64,000 bases of DNA from an uncultured Lachnospiraceae bacterium (GTDB lineage: Bacteria; Bacillota; Clostridia; Lachnospirales; Lachnospiraceae): the NCBI GenBank assembly GCA_900553355.1, contig USDK01000002.1, positions 1-64,000 on the forward strand, in the 5' to 3' direction. Numbering within the stretch: position 1 is the stretch's first letter; each line of letters starts with the position of its first letter. Under the pieces are notes generated by a model. That model saw only the letters and a list, made by a program, of their open reading frames with translations. It was not told where the DNA came from and searched no databases. Positions 36,764-45,575 of the stretch are shown piece after piece. Made by a program: the position numbers and the translations under genes.

Positions 36764-38260
36764 ATGAAGCTGAAGACGAAATTGATCATTGCATTTCTGA
36801 CCGTGCTTTTGCTTCCCATTATTCTGGGAGGAGCTCTGATATTCCTGCTGGGGGTTTATCAGATCAGCACGATTGAAAAAACATATAAACTTACAGGAAC
36901 CACGGTGGAAACGCTTTCAAATTCCATGCAGACGATCTCCAGCCTTACCGAGGAGCCCTATCACCAGCTGGTAAATATGGCGCTGGAAGATCCAGGAGAA
37001 ATGAGCGACGCCACGACGCTGGGAGAGTTCAACCAGATCCTGCAGGATAAAAATGCGTATCTTCTGGTCCGGAAGGAGAATACCATTATCTATGTGGGGA
37101 CGGATATGGATTCGGCCGAGAGTGTGATTGCCGAACTCCCTGAATACGGAGGATCTGCGACAACATCAGAAAACGGGATGTATCTTGGAGGAGACGCCCA
37201 GGCTCTGGTAAAGCAGGTGGATTTTGAATTCCCAGATGGGGATGATGGAAGCGCATTTATTGTATCAGATGTCCGCAAGATGATTCCGGAGCTGGAAGAA
37301 TTTCTGGTAGATATTGCGATATGTATCGTTTTCATCCTGATTTTTACGGCGGCACTGCTGGTGTTCTGGATCTACCGTTCCGTCATGCAGCCGCTGCAGA
37401 AGATGCAGATTGCTGCAAAGAATATTAAAGAAGGCAATCTGGATTTTGAGCTGAAGCCCATGGCGGATGACGAGATGGGAAGACTTGCCCAGGATCTGGA
37501 AGAGATGCGGATCCGTCTGAGAGATAATGTGGACGAAAAGCTTCGTTATGATAAAGAAAGCAAGGAGCTGATCAGCAACATTTCCCATGATTTAAAGACA
37601 CCGGTGACGGCAATCAAGGGCTATGCAGAAGGGATCATGGACGGAGTGGCGGATACGCCGGAGAAGATGCAGAAATACGTGCGGACGATCTACAATAAAG
37701 CAGATGAGATGAATACACTGATCAATGAGCTGACCTTTTATTCAAAGATTGATACCAACCGTATTCCTTACAATTTCAATACCCTGTCCGTCAACGATTA
37801 CTTTGAGGACTGTGCGGAGGATCTGTCCCTGGAGCTGGAAGCAAAAAATGTGGAGTTTGGATATTTTAATTATGTGGAAAAAGATGTGAAAGTCATTGCC
37901 GACGCGGAGCAGATCAAGAGAGTGATCCACAATATCGTCAATAATTCACTGAAATATATGGATAAGCCAAAGGCGAAGATCAATCTGCGGGTCAAAGATG
38001 TGGGAGACTTTGTACAGGTAGAGCTGGAAGATAACGGAAAAGGGATCGCGGCCAAAGATCTGCCGAATATTTTTGACCGGTTTTACCGCACCGACGCATC
38101 CAGGAATTCATCCAAAGGTGGGAGCGGTATTGGTCTGTCGATCGTAAAGAAGATCATAGAAGAGCATGGTGGAAAGATCTGGGCGACCAGCCGTGAAGAG
38201 ACGGGAACGACCATGTATTTTGTTCTGAGAAAATATCAGGAGGTGCCGATTTATGAGTAA
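36764..38260 (+). CDS. Sensor histidine kinase (HAMP-HisKA type)
   Basis: Membrane sensor kinase of 498 residues. Two membrane helices (about 7-30 and 185-208) flank an extracellular sensor of about 150 residues. A HAMP domain (RSVMQPLQKMQIAAKNIKEG) follows, then the H-box NISHDLKTP with H275, the N-box NIVNNSLKY, and G-boxes DNGKGIA and GGSGIGLSI. The gene overlaps the response regulator by 8 nt. The stimulus is unknown. No transport or peptide gene is directly next to it; metK and a TetR regulator are the neighbours. Confidence 0.94.
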   Translation: MKLKTKLIIAFLTVLLLPIILGGALIFLLGVYQISTIEKTYKLTGTTVETLSNSMQTISSLTEEPYHQLVNMALEDPGEMSDATTLGEFNQILQDKNAYLLVRKENTIIYVGTDMDSAESVIAELPEYGGSATTSENGMYLGGDAQALVKQVDFEFPDGDDGSAFIVSDVRKMIPELEEFLVDIAICIVFILIFTAALLVFWIYRSVMQPLQKMQIAAKNIKEGNLDFELKPMADDEMGRLAQDLEEMRIRLRDNVDEKLRYDKESKELISNISHDLKTPVTAIKGYAEGIMDGVADTPEKMQKYVRTIYNKADEMNTLINELTFYSKIDTNRIPYNFNTLSVNDYFEDCAEDLSLELEAKNVEFGYFNYVEKDVKVIADAEQIKRVIHNIVNNSLKYMDKPKAKINLRVKDVGDFVQVELEDNGKGIAAKDLPNIFDRFYRTDASRNSSKGGSGIGLSIVKKIIEEHGGKIWATSREETGTTMYFVLRKYQEVPIYE

Positions 38261-38942
38261 AATATTGATTGTAGAAGATGAAGAAGCCATCGCTGATCTG
38301 GAGAAGGATTATCTGGAGCTGAGCGGGTTTGAGGTAGAGGTAGCCACGGATGGAGAAACCGGGCTTTCAAGAGCGATGGAAGAAGATTTCGACCTGTATA
38401 TTCTTGATCTGATGCTTCCGGGGATTGACGGCTTTGATATCTGCCGGCAGATCAGGGAGAAAAAAAATACGCCGATCATTATGGTCTCGGCCAAAAAGGA
38501 TGATATTGACAAGATCCGTGGACTGGGTCTTGGGGCAGACGATTATATGACCAAGCCTTTCAGTCCCAGTGAGCTGGTGGCCCGTGTGAAGGCCCATCTT
38601 GCCAGATATGACCGCCTGACAGGCAGCGCCATGGAGGCGAACAAGATCATCGAGATCCGTGGATTAAAGATTGATACGACAGCCCGGAGAGTCTGGGTCA
38701 ACGGTGAAGAAAAGACCTTTACCACAAAGGAGTTTGATCTTTTGACCTTCCTGGCCAGTCATCCGAACCATGTGTATACTAAAGAAGAGTTGTTCCGGGA
38801 AATCTGGGATATGGAATCCATCGGTGATATCGCTACCGTGACAGTGCATATCAAGAAGATCCGGGAAAAGGTGGAGATGGATACCTCGAATCCTCAGTAT
38901 ATTGAGACAATCTGGGGGGTCGGGTACCGGTTTAAGGTGTAG
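38253..38942 (+). CDS. OmpR-family response regulator
   Basis: DNA-binding partner of the preceding kinase. The 229 residues comprise a receiver domain (acidic EDEE, phosphoacceptor D52 in YILDLMLPGID, KPFSP loop) and a winged-helix domain (VYTKEELFREIWDM ... VTVHIKKIREKVE). The start codon overlaps the end of the kinase gene by 8 nt and AGGAGGTG lies just before it. The TetR gene follows after 8 nt, suggesting a three-gene operon. Confidence 0.96.
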   Translation: MSKILIVEDEEAIADLEKDYLELSGFEVEVATDGETGLSRAMEEDFDLYILDLMLPGIDGFDICRQIREKKNTPIIMVSAKKDDIDKIRGLGLGADDYMTKPFSPSELVARVKAHLARYDRLTGSAMEANKIIEIRGLKIDTTARRVWVNGEEKTFTTKEFDLLTFLASHPNHVYTKEELFREIWDMESIGDIATVTVHIKKIREKVEMDTSNPQYIETIWGVGYRFKV

Positions 38943-38950
38943 GTGATGAA

Positions 38951-39529
38951 ATGGGGTATACCAGAAAAGGCGAAATGAGAAAGCTGATTTCGGATACTTT
39001 TTTAGAACTGATAAAGACCCGGGATGTGGATAAGATCACCGTTACCATGCTGATCGGCGAATGTCATATCTCCAGACAGACATTCTATTATCATTTCCAG
39101 GATATGGATGAGGTAATGGAATGGACAGTACAGCAAAAAGGGAAGGAACTGCTGGAAAAAAGCGTGGAGGCAGATGAACTGGAAGAAGCGCTGGAAATTT
39201 TCATTTCTTTTTTCAGAGAAAATTCTTCTCAACTGAAAAGGTTTATGGTATCAAAAAAATGGAACGGGATCGATAAAATTCTGGTTGATGCCATGACGCA
39301 GTATCTGAAACGGCTGATTGAGAGATATAAGACACCGGATGTAAAAATCGATTATGAGGATATGGAAGTCATGCTCAGATTCTATGCCTGTGGAATGACG
39401 GGAGTGCTGATGTATTATTCGGACAAGGGTCCGTCAGCCCGGGCGAAGCTGACGGATCAGATCAAGAGGATTCTGACAGGACAGATGGTCCCCGGGAGAA
39501 AAGAAATGGCAGCAGAAGATGAGTGGTAA
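38951..39529 (+). CDS. TetR/AcrR family transcriptional regulator
   Basis: The 192 residues begin with an N-terminal HTH (KITVTMLIGECHISRQTFYYHF) and a C-terminal helical ligand domain of the kind found in DhaS-like TetR proteins. The start ATG is weakly supported (GGTGATGAA upstream). It is probably transcribed with the two-component genes just before it and ends 4 nt from the convergent GT8 gene, with no terminator between. Target genes are unknown. Confidence 0.9.
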   Translation: MGYTRKGEMRKLISDTFLELIKTRDVDKITVTMLIGECHISRQTFYYHFQDMDEVMEWTVQQKGKELLEKSVEADELEEALEIFISFFRENSSQLKRFMVSKKWNGIDKILVDAMTQYLKRLIERYKTPDVKIDYEDMEVMLRFYACGMTGVLMYYSDKGPSARAKLTDQIKRILTGQMVPGRKEMAAEDEW

Positions 39530-39533
39530 GATT

Positions 39534-40370
39534 CTATAGTTCTGAAACGCCGCTGATGCGGTGGGTCAGCTGCATATAGTGTTTATACAGGATGCCGAAT
39601 CTATGGATATACCCGGCGTGCCATGGCTTTGATTTCCCACAGAAGTGCAGGATGGAAGTGTTTTTCATGACCCAGTCCATATTGCAGACGCCGGAGCTTC
39701 GCAGAAGATAGTTGTTGTAATTTCTGGCATCATAATTCCAGACGGCATCATCTACTTCCAGGATCTGGCTGCCATAGAGACAGTTCAGGATGTCCTGATC
39801 GGGAAGAAGAAGTTCCTTGCTGTGCTCCTCCGCGAAGGTGAAAAGAGCCTCGGGGTGAATGAACCTCCGCCCTTTATCCAGATCCATCAAAAGAACGCCG
39901 GAATTAAAATAATTGTGGTCGGTTCCCAGGCGGAGCTGATTGATACTGTTAGCCAGATCCGTTTTCCCTGTATGAGAAGCCGCGGCAAAGACATGGTCGT
40001 TCAGATCCAGGTTCCAGAGAGGGCGCAGCGGATTGATCACCAGAATATCCGGATCCAGATACAGGATACGATGAAGCTGTCCAGGAAGGAGATGCGGCGC
40101 CAGCAGGCGATAGTACATTTCCCGGGGATAGGTTCTGGTAACCGGCGCCTCCTGGAATGCAGACGGAGGAATCTGGATCGGGAAAAAATGAAATCCCAGG
40201 ATTTTGCACTGTCTGTCGACAAGTGACAGATTCTCTTCCGGAATCCTGCTGTGAAGAAGATACAGATCCACAGGATCGTCCGTCTGGTTTACATAGATGG
40301 AAGTGAGCAGTACCTGCAGTCTTGGAAGGTAGGTCTGGTCAAGGGTGGTAAGTAATTGGATTGTGCTCAT
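39534..40370 (-). CDS. Glycosyltransferase family 8 protein
   Basis: Predicted retaining glycosyltransferase of 278 residues. The metal/nucleotide-sugar DxD motif is D106-P-D108 (YLDPDI). The family segments EMYYRLLAPHLLP, YFNSGVLLMDL, LPDQDILN and the C-terminal HFCGKSKPWH (second metal site) are in order. No membrane segment is present, so it acts in the cytoplasm or loosely on the membrane. It is a single gene without polysaccharide neighbours; the acceptor is unknown. A short hairpin is in its leader. Confidence 0.92.
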   Translation of the reverse strand: MSTIQLLTTLDQTYLPRLQVLLTSIYVNQTDDPVDLYLLHSRIPEENLSLVDRQCKILGFHFFPIQIPPSAFQEAPVTRTYPREMYYRLLAPHLLPGQLHRILYLDPDILVINPLRPLWNLDLNDHVFAAASHTGKTDLANSINQLRLGTDHNYFNSGVLLMDLDKGRRFIHPEALFTFAEEHSKELLLPDQDILNCLYGSQILEVDDAVWNYDARNYNNYLLRSSGVCNMDWVMKNTSILHFCGKSKPWHAGYIHRFGILYKHYMQLTHRISGVSEL

Positions 40371-40396
40371 AAATCAACCTCTTTCCTTTTTGTCGC

Positions 40397-40414
40397 TGTC
40401 GGCATGTGCCGACA
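40397..40414 (-). promoter_or_regulatory. Short palindromic stem in the GT8 gene leader
   Basis: TGTCGGCA pairs exactly with TGCCGACA around a two-base centre, about 30 nt upstream of the GT8 start codon. It could be a stem-loop in the message or a protein-binding site. Nothing more can be read from it. Confidence 0.45.
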
Positions 40415-40471
40415 CTTCTATAAATATAGTAACGGGATAAAAAGTATCTGGCTACTGATAATGTTTTTAAG

Positions 40472-40510
40472 ATGTCCTTACAAAACAGAGAATATGTAAG
40501 GACATTTTTA
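40472..40510 (+). terminator. Terminator-like hairpin upstream of ftsH
   Basis: ATGTCCTTAC pairs perfectly with GTAAGGACAT around a 14-nt loop and runs into TTTTT. It lies 75 nt before ftsH. A weak promoter (TTGATA, 17 nt, TATTTA at 40516-40544) lies downstream of it. It may be a plus-strand terminator for antisense transcription, or an attenuator if transcription begins further upstream. Confidence 0.6.
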
Positions 40511-40583
40511 ATAAATTGATACTCGTTTTTTTTCAGAATATTTAATATCATAAAAACAGTAATAACGAAAGAGAGGAATTACG

Positions 40584-42401
40584 ATGCAGGAAATTAAGAG
40601 ACCCAGAAAACCTATTATTTCTTATTATGCGATTGTTCTTATTATTTTATTGATGTTTAACTTCCTTGTAATGCCCTGGGCGGCTGAGCGCCAGGTAAAG
40701 GAAGTGGGATATGAAAAATTTATCAAGATGACGGAAGATAAGAACATCGGCCAGGTAGAGATCCAGCAGGAAGAAAATGAGATCGTTTTTACAGATAAGG
40801 ATGAAAAGACAGTCTATAAGACCGGCATGGTAGAGGATCCTGATCTGACGAAGCGGCTGTATAAGTCAGGGGCAGAGTTCTCCGGACAGATCATCCAGCA
40901 GACGTCGCCTGTGGTGAGTGCGATCTTGTCCTGGGTACTGCCGATCGTGATCTTTATCGCCATTGGACAGTATATGTCCAGAAAACTGATGAATAAGGCC
41001 AGCGGCGGTCCCAATTCCATGATCTTTGGTATGGGAAAGAGCAACGCCAAGGTATATGTCAAATCTTCAGACGGAATCCGGTTTTCGGATGTTGCCGGGG
41101 AAGATGAGGCAAAGGAAAATCTTTCGGAAATCGTAGAGTATCTGCATAATCCTTCCAAATATCAGGAGGTGGGAGCATCTATGCCCAAAGGTGTTCTGTT
41201 AGTCGGACCTCCGGGAACCGGAAAGACCATGCTGGCAAAGGCAGTGGCAGGAGAGGCAAACGTACCGTTTTTCTCCATGTCAGGTTCAGAATTTGTAGAA
41301 ATGTTTGTAGGTATGGGTGCATCGAAAGTGCGGGACCTTTTTAAGCAGGCAAAGGAAAAAGCCCCGTGTATCGTATTTATCGATGAGATCGACGCCATCG
41401 GCCAGAAGCGTGATGGCCGGGTAGGAGGCAATGACGAGCGCGAGCAGACGCTGAACCAGCTTCTGACAGAGATGGACGGCTTTGAGACGAATAACGGAGT
41501 AATTATCCTGGCAGCTACCAACCGTCCGGAATCCCTGGATCCGGCGCTGACAAGACCAGGGCGCTTTGACCGGAGAGTACCGGTAGAGCTGCCGGATCTG
41601 AAGGGCAGAGAAGAGATCCTTAAGGTCCATGCAAAGAAGGTAAAGCTGGACGAAAGCGTAGATTTCAAGCAGATTGCACGGATGGCGTCCGGCGCATCAG
41701 GAGCCGAGCTTGCCAACATCATCAATGAAGCGGCACTCCGGGCTGTCAGAGAGGGGAGAAAAGTAGTGACCCAGGCAGACCTTGAAGAGAGTATAGAAGT
41801 CGTGATTGCAGGCTATCAGAAGAAAAATGCGATCCTGACAGATCAGGAGAAGAAAGTCGTGGCTTACCATGAGATCGGCCATGCACTGGTAGCGGCAAAA
41901 CAGACGCATTCAGCGCCGGTACAGAAGATAACCATTGTACCGCGGACATCGGGAGCGCTTGGATATACCATGCAGGTAGAAGAGGGAAATCATTATCTGA
42001 TGAGTCAGGAGGAACTGGAAAATAAAATCGCCACCCTGGCAGGCGGCCGGGCGGCGGAAGAGCTGGTTTTCCATTCTGCGTCTACAGGAGCTTCCAATGA
42101 TATCGAACAGGCAACGAAACTGGCAAGAGCGATGATCACCAGGTATGGCATGAGCAAAGACTTTGACATGGTAGCCATGGAGACGGTAAATAACCAGTAT
42201 CTGGGCGGAGATACTTCCCTTAGCTGTTCTGCCGAGACGCAGGCGGAGATCGACCGCCAGGTAGTGGCACTGGTCAGACAGCAGCATGAAAAGGCCGCAA
42301 AGATCCTGGAAGACAACAGAGCAAAGCTGGACGAGCTGGCAGAGTACCTGTATGATAAAGAGACGATTACCGGCGAGGAATTTATGGAGATACTGGGGTA
42401 A
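40584..42401 (+). CDS. ftsH: ATP-dependent zinc metalloprotease FtsH
   Basis: Membrane-bound AAA+ protease for quality control. It has 605 residues. Two N-terminal membrane helices (about 13-33 and 109-129) flank a short outer domain. Walker A GPPGTGKT is at 208-215, Walker B is [10 protein letters not shown], and the SRH follows. The zinc site HEIGH is at 429-433. GAGAGGAA precedes the ATG. The stop codon lies inside a terminator stem. Confidence 0.97.
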   Translation: MQEIKRPRKPIISYYAIVLIILLMFNFLVMPWAAERQVKEVGYEKFIKMTEDKNIGQVEIQQEENEIVFTDKDEKTVYKTGMVEDPDLTKRLYKSGAEFSGQIIQQTSPVVSAILSWVLPIVIFIAIGQYMSRKLMNKASGGPNSMIFGMGKSNAKVYVKSSDGIRFSDVAGEDEAKENLSEIVEYLHNPSKYQEVGASMPKGVLLVGPPGTGKTMLAKAVAGEANVPFFSMSGSEFVEMFVGMGASKVRDLFKQAKEKAPCIVFIDEIDAIGQKRDGRVGGNDEREQTLNQLLTEMDGFETNNGVIILAATNRPESLDPALTRPGRFDRRVPVELPDLKGREEILKVHAKKVKLDESVDFKQIARMASGASGAELANIINEAALRAVREGRKVVTQADLEESIEVVIAGYQKKNAILTDQEKKVVAYHEIGHALVAAKQTHSAPVQKITIVPRTSGALGYTMQVEEGNHYLMSQEELENKIATLAGGRAAEELVFHSASTGASNDIEQATKLARAMITRYGMSKDFDMVAMETVNNQYLGGDTSLSCSAETQAEIDRQVVALVRQQHEKAAKILEDNRAKLDELAEYLYDKETITGEEFMEILG

Positions 42402-42418
42402 CCCCGGTATCTCTTTTC
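42387..42418 (+). terminator. Terminator overlapping the ftsH stop codon
   Basis: GAGATACTGGGG pairs with CCCCGGTATCTC (one wobble) around TAA, which is the ftsH stop codon, and TTTTCT follows. The convergent CarD-like gene ends at 42418. Confidence 0.8.
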
Positions 42419-42918
42419 TATTTCAGCCCCAGCCGTTCGCGGATATAGCTTCCGATGCTGGATGTGCTGATCTTCAATGAGAAGGAAAATTCCTGGTCAA
42501 TGATGGATTCCGCTTTTTTAAGGACCTGGGCATCTGTATTGGAAAGATCTTTTTCCGTCTCGGTAGACTTGAGGTAGAGACAGCTGATGAGCAGCAGCAG
42601 CTCACGCTCATCGCGGGTACGAAGGATTTCCTGGAACTGGGCAGAACGCTGCTTTCGGTCGCTGATCCACAGAAGATTCTGATCTTTCACGCTTAAGATG
42701 ATCTGATCGATCTCTTCCGGAGAAAGGACCGGACGCATCCGTTCCATCAGAACAGGGTTATCGGCAGGCACAAAGAGACTGCTGGTATCCCGGGCGATCG
42801 GCTTTAGTACATAGTAGTCGTGTCCGCTGGCACAGGAATCAAACTTTATAAAGCGCAGATCTTCTATCTTACAGATTCCATGAGTACTGTAGTTTACATA
42901 ATCATTCACACGGGGCAT
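42418..42918 (-). CDS. CarD-like transcriptional regulator
   Basis: The 166 residues begin with the CarD/Mfd RNA-polymerase-interacting fold (VNDYVNYSTHGICKIEDLRFI and YYVLKPIARDTSSLFVPADN), followed by a helical C-terminal part. Proteins of this group bind the beta subunit and DNA near promoters. In Firmicutes the role is less settled than in Mycobacterium. It has its own promoter, and AGGAGG precedes the ATG. Convergent with ftsH. Confidence 0.88.
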   Translation of the reverse strand: MPRVNDYVNYSTHGICKIEDLRFIKFDSCASGHDYYVLKPIARDTSSLFVPADNPVLMERMRPVLSPEEIDQIILSVKDQNLLWISDRKQRSAQFQEILRTRDERELLLLISCLYLKSTETEKDLSNTDAQVLKKAESIIDQEFSFSLKISTSSIGSYIRERLGLK

Positions 42919-42962
42919 ATAATCTCCTCCTTTTGTCCGTGGGCATAGTTCCTCTATTCTTA

Positions 42963-42992
42963 ATTATACCAAAAATAATCCGCCCGTTTCAA
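42963..42992 (-). promoter_or_regulatory. Promoter of the CarD-like gene
   Basis: Minus strand: TTGAAA, 18 nt, TATAAT, about 45 nt before the start codon. Confidence 0.75.
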
Positions 42993-43044
42993 AAGTCCTT
43001 TTTGCCAAAAATTTGAGGAGAAAACATTGGTAGAAATGCCCAAT

Positions 43045-44076
43045 CTATCCGGTGACAGCCGTGACATCCACCAGATCGTAGCCATAATCCTGTTTGATTT
43101 TATCGCCGTAAAAAATGTCTACAGAGGTTCCGATATCAAAGATGGTATCTTTCTGAGATTCGGGGAGGGGCGCTTTATAGAGCATATTGTCGTCTGTGAT
43201 GGAAATGACGCCGTCCTCCTGGTATACCACGGAGCCGGAGACATACTGGAGATCATCAAGAAGATCCTTGCGGACCATCAAGGTAATGCCGGCCGCCGCA
43301 CTTTTCAGCGTCAGAGACTCAATATCCTGCCAGCCATCCAGGTCAAGAGCATAAGCATACGAGCCTTTGTTTTCACTGCTCTGAGAGCATACAGGAGGGA
43401 ATATGATGTCGTGTTCAGCTGCTGTCTGGGGCTCCACACGATTGTTAAGCGCTACAGTAACGGTATCCGAAGAAGTCTTCAGACTGAGGGAACCCACAGA
43501 CTGAAAGTCGGGACGCGAAAAAGAGGGATCGGAAAGATCAAGACAGACTCCCGAAGACGAGATGCGGGCAAGGGCATTGCCGTCCACAGTGCCAAATTCT
43601 GCAAGACTGGAGTCGTTTTTCAAAGCGCATTTGATCCGTGCCACAACATTTTCCTCAGAATTTTCTGAGATTACGATCTCGATATCCTGGGAAGGAGACG
43701 GATTATCCACGGTGGTGAAGTATACCCTTAATTCTTGGTGGTCATGCAGGCTGTCTGTTTCGCAGACAGCGCCTGGGAGCTGATGGTCTCCACGGTATAC
43801 GCGCAGAAGGTACCGGCCGTCGACAATCTTTTTATCGCCGTTTTTGGTGACATCGTCGGAGGTGACAAACATTTTCTGATAGCCGGAACCTGTTGTTTCG
43901 ATACGTAACGCAATGGAGCCTGTTTTGGTGCCGCCGCAGTAAGTGCCGCCGGAAGTGGACAGAAGATAGCCGTCAACTTTTTCTCCCGTTGCCGGAGTCT
44001 GAAGCTTTACATAGCAGACGATCCCGAGAACCAGGATCAGAATTCCCAGTATTGTCCCCAGCATTTTTTTTAACAT
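43045..44076 (-). CDS. Membrane-anchored extracellular protein of unknown function
   Basis: The 343 residues begin MLKKMLGTILGILILVLGIVC, a single membrane anchor at 4-21, and the rest should lie outside the cell. The body is rich in Ser, Thr and beta-type segments (GSIALRIETTGSGYQKMFVT, YLLRVYRGDHQLPG, ELRVYFTTVDNPSP), suggesting two or three beta-sandwich domains. The ATG at 44076 is preferred because GAGGGGGG lies 8 nt before it. A start at 44157 would lie inside the promoter. I do not recognise a family. A strong promoter drives it alone. Confidence 0.8.
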   Translation of the reverse strand: MLKKMLGTILGILILVLGIVCYVKLQTPATGEKVDGYLLSTSGGTYCGGTKTGSIALRIETTGSGYQKMFVTSDDVTKNGDKKIVDGRYLLRVYRGDHQLPGAVCETDSLHDHQELRVYFTTVDNPSPSQDIEIVISENSEENVVARIKCALKNDSSLAEFGTVDGNALARISSSGVCLDLSDPSFSRPDFQSVGSLSLKTSSDTVTVALNNRVEPQTAAEHDIIFPPVCSQSSENKGSYAYALDLDGWQDIESLTLKSAAAGITLMVRKDLLDDLQYVSGSVVYQEDGVISITDDNMLYKAPLPESQKDTIFDIGTSVDIFYGDKIKQDYGYDLVDVTAVTG

Positions 44077-44128
44077 AATGAAAGCCCCCCTCAGGAAAAG
44101 CAGATACACTGCCCCATATTTTATATAA

Positions 44129-44157
44129 AGTATAGAGGGAAAATAGTTTCCAGTCAA
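44129..44157 (-). promoter_or_regulatory. Promoter of the membrane-anchored protein gene
   Basis: Minus strand: TTGACT, 17 nt, TATACT, ending about 50 nt before the start codon. It sits directly behind the terminator of the GH32 operon. Confidence 0.8.
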
Positions 44158-44186
44158 TATAAAGAAAAGAAGTGAAATTTTTTGAC

Positions 44187-44217
44187 AAAAAGGCCGGTGC
44201 TCTGAGACGCCGGCCTT
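44187..44217 (-). terminator. Terminator of the fructan/sucrose operon
   Basis: AAGGCCGG and CCGGCCTT form the stem, extended by a wobble pair, with a T5 run on the minus strand. It starts 13 nt after the GH32 stop codon. Confidence 0.88.
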
Positions 44218-44229
44218 AAAAAGATTGTA

Positions 44230-45552
44230 TTACTCTGTAGTAGAGAACCGTATTTCTGAAGAAGCATTGCTGTGAAAAGTATTTTTCAGGTCGTAAACGA
44301 TATTGCTGAGCACATACTCTCCATTGTTAATATATATTTCGATCAGATTAGGATCGACCAGGATTTCAAGATGGCAGCCTTCCTGCAGTTCAGGGGTCCT
44401 GGATATCAGATGAGCACCTTCAAAATCCGGAAAGACGTTTGTCCGGTCTGTGATGAGGCAGTCTCCCTCACGCCAGAGCCTGAAGCCGCCGATTTCAGCG
44501 TACTCTCCGTCTTTCAGATCAAATTCTGCCATATAGCCGTCTTCAGACGCCTCTGCCACATCAGAAATGTCTTTCCGATAGGCATCACGGATATTCGGGT
44601 GCATCCGGAAAAAGATATGATTGTTTTCCACTTCCACGACACGAGGGGAGCAGAACATTCCAATCCAGCCTTCTTTTGTAACCTTTGGCATCCGGATCCA
44701 TGCAGACAGGACGCGCCGGCCCTCTTTGTCAACCGTAGTCTGAGGAGCATAGAGATCCAGGCCGTAATCCAGGTACTGGTATGTATCAGGGATCTGGATC
44801 GTACAGGTGTCTTCATCATAGTCAACGGTAAAGCAGATGGAATGATTTTTCTCTTTTTCGTTGTTCTTTAACAGGTGCATGGCAGAAATCAGCAGAACCT
44901 TTCCGCCTGAAGTTTCAAAATAGTCCGGACATTCCCACATCCAGCCATAGTCGGAGTTTTTCTCGGCACGGTTCATGTAGTGCCAGGTATGCAGGTCTTC
45001 GCTGCGGTAGAAAAGGACTTCTCCGTGATCGCGGCGAATGGTGCTGCCCAGGATGATATACCAGGCGTCTTTTCCACGCCAGATCTTCGGGTCTCTGGTA
45101 TGAGTCCTGTCACCCAGCAGGGGATCTGTAACCGGAGGGATGATAACTTCTTTATGCCTCTGGTTATCAAAATGAAATCCATCATCCGAGGCGATCATCA
45201 GCTGTGCGGATTCAAACTGATCGTTCAGGCAGGTGTGCGGATCATGGGGATTGATCTCTTCATAGCGGACTCCGGTGTAGACGAGATAAAGCTTTCCGTC
45301 TTCCTCGATAGCGCTTCCGGAAAAACATCCGTTTTGATCCTCCTTGATCGTGGGAAAGAGAGCCAGGTCCTTATGTTCCCAGGAAACCAGATCTTTGCTG
45401 ACTGCATGCCCCCAGTGCATGGTCCCCCAGCGGGGACCATAGGGGAAATATTGATAGAAGAGGTGATAATACCCTTTGTAGTAGATAAATCCATTTGGGT
45501 CGTTGACCCAGTTGTCAGGTGCCTTTAAGTGCAGGTTTTGATGTCTCTTCAT
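44230..45552 (-). CDS. Glycoside hydrolase family 32 (sucrose/fructo-oligosaccharide hydrolase)
   Basis: Cleaves terminal beta-fructosyl residues. The 440 residues have the nucleophile D18 in NWVNDPNG, the transition-state stabiliser D154 in RDPKIW and the acid/base E207 in WECPDYF, all in order. A C-terminal beta-sandwich domain follows. There is no signal peptide, so it acts in the cytoplasm on imported sugar. It is the last gene of the importer operon on this strand. Sucrose, kestose or short inulin are the likely substrates; a phosphorylated sugar is less likely because no PTS gene is here. Confidence 0.94.
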   Translation of the reverse strand: MKRHQNLHLKAPDNWVNDPNGFIYYKGYYHLFYQYFPYGPRWGTMHWGHAVSKDLVSWEHKDLALFPTIKEDQNGCFSGSAIEEDGKLYLVYTGVRYEEINPHDPHTCLNDQFESAQLMIASDDGFHFDNQRHKEVIIPPVTDPLLGDRTHTRDPKIWRGKDAWYIILGSTIRRDHGEVLFYRSEDLHTWHYMNRAEKNSDYGWMWECPDYFETSGGKVLLISAMHLLKNNEKEKNHSICFTVDYDEDTCTIQIPDTYQYLDYGLDLYAPQTTVDKEGRRVLSAWIRMPKVTKEGWIGMFCSPRVVEVENNHIFFRMHPNIRDAYRKDISDVAEASEDGYMAEFDLKDGEYAEIGGFRLWREGDCLITDRTNVFPDFEGAHLISRTPELQEGCHLEILVDPNLIEIYINNGEYVLSNIVYDLKNTFHSNASSEIRFSTTE

Positions 45553-45575
45553 ATTGCCTCCATCTTTTAAATATT

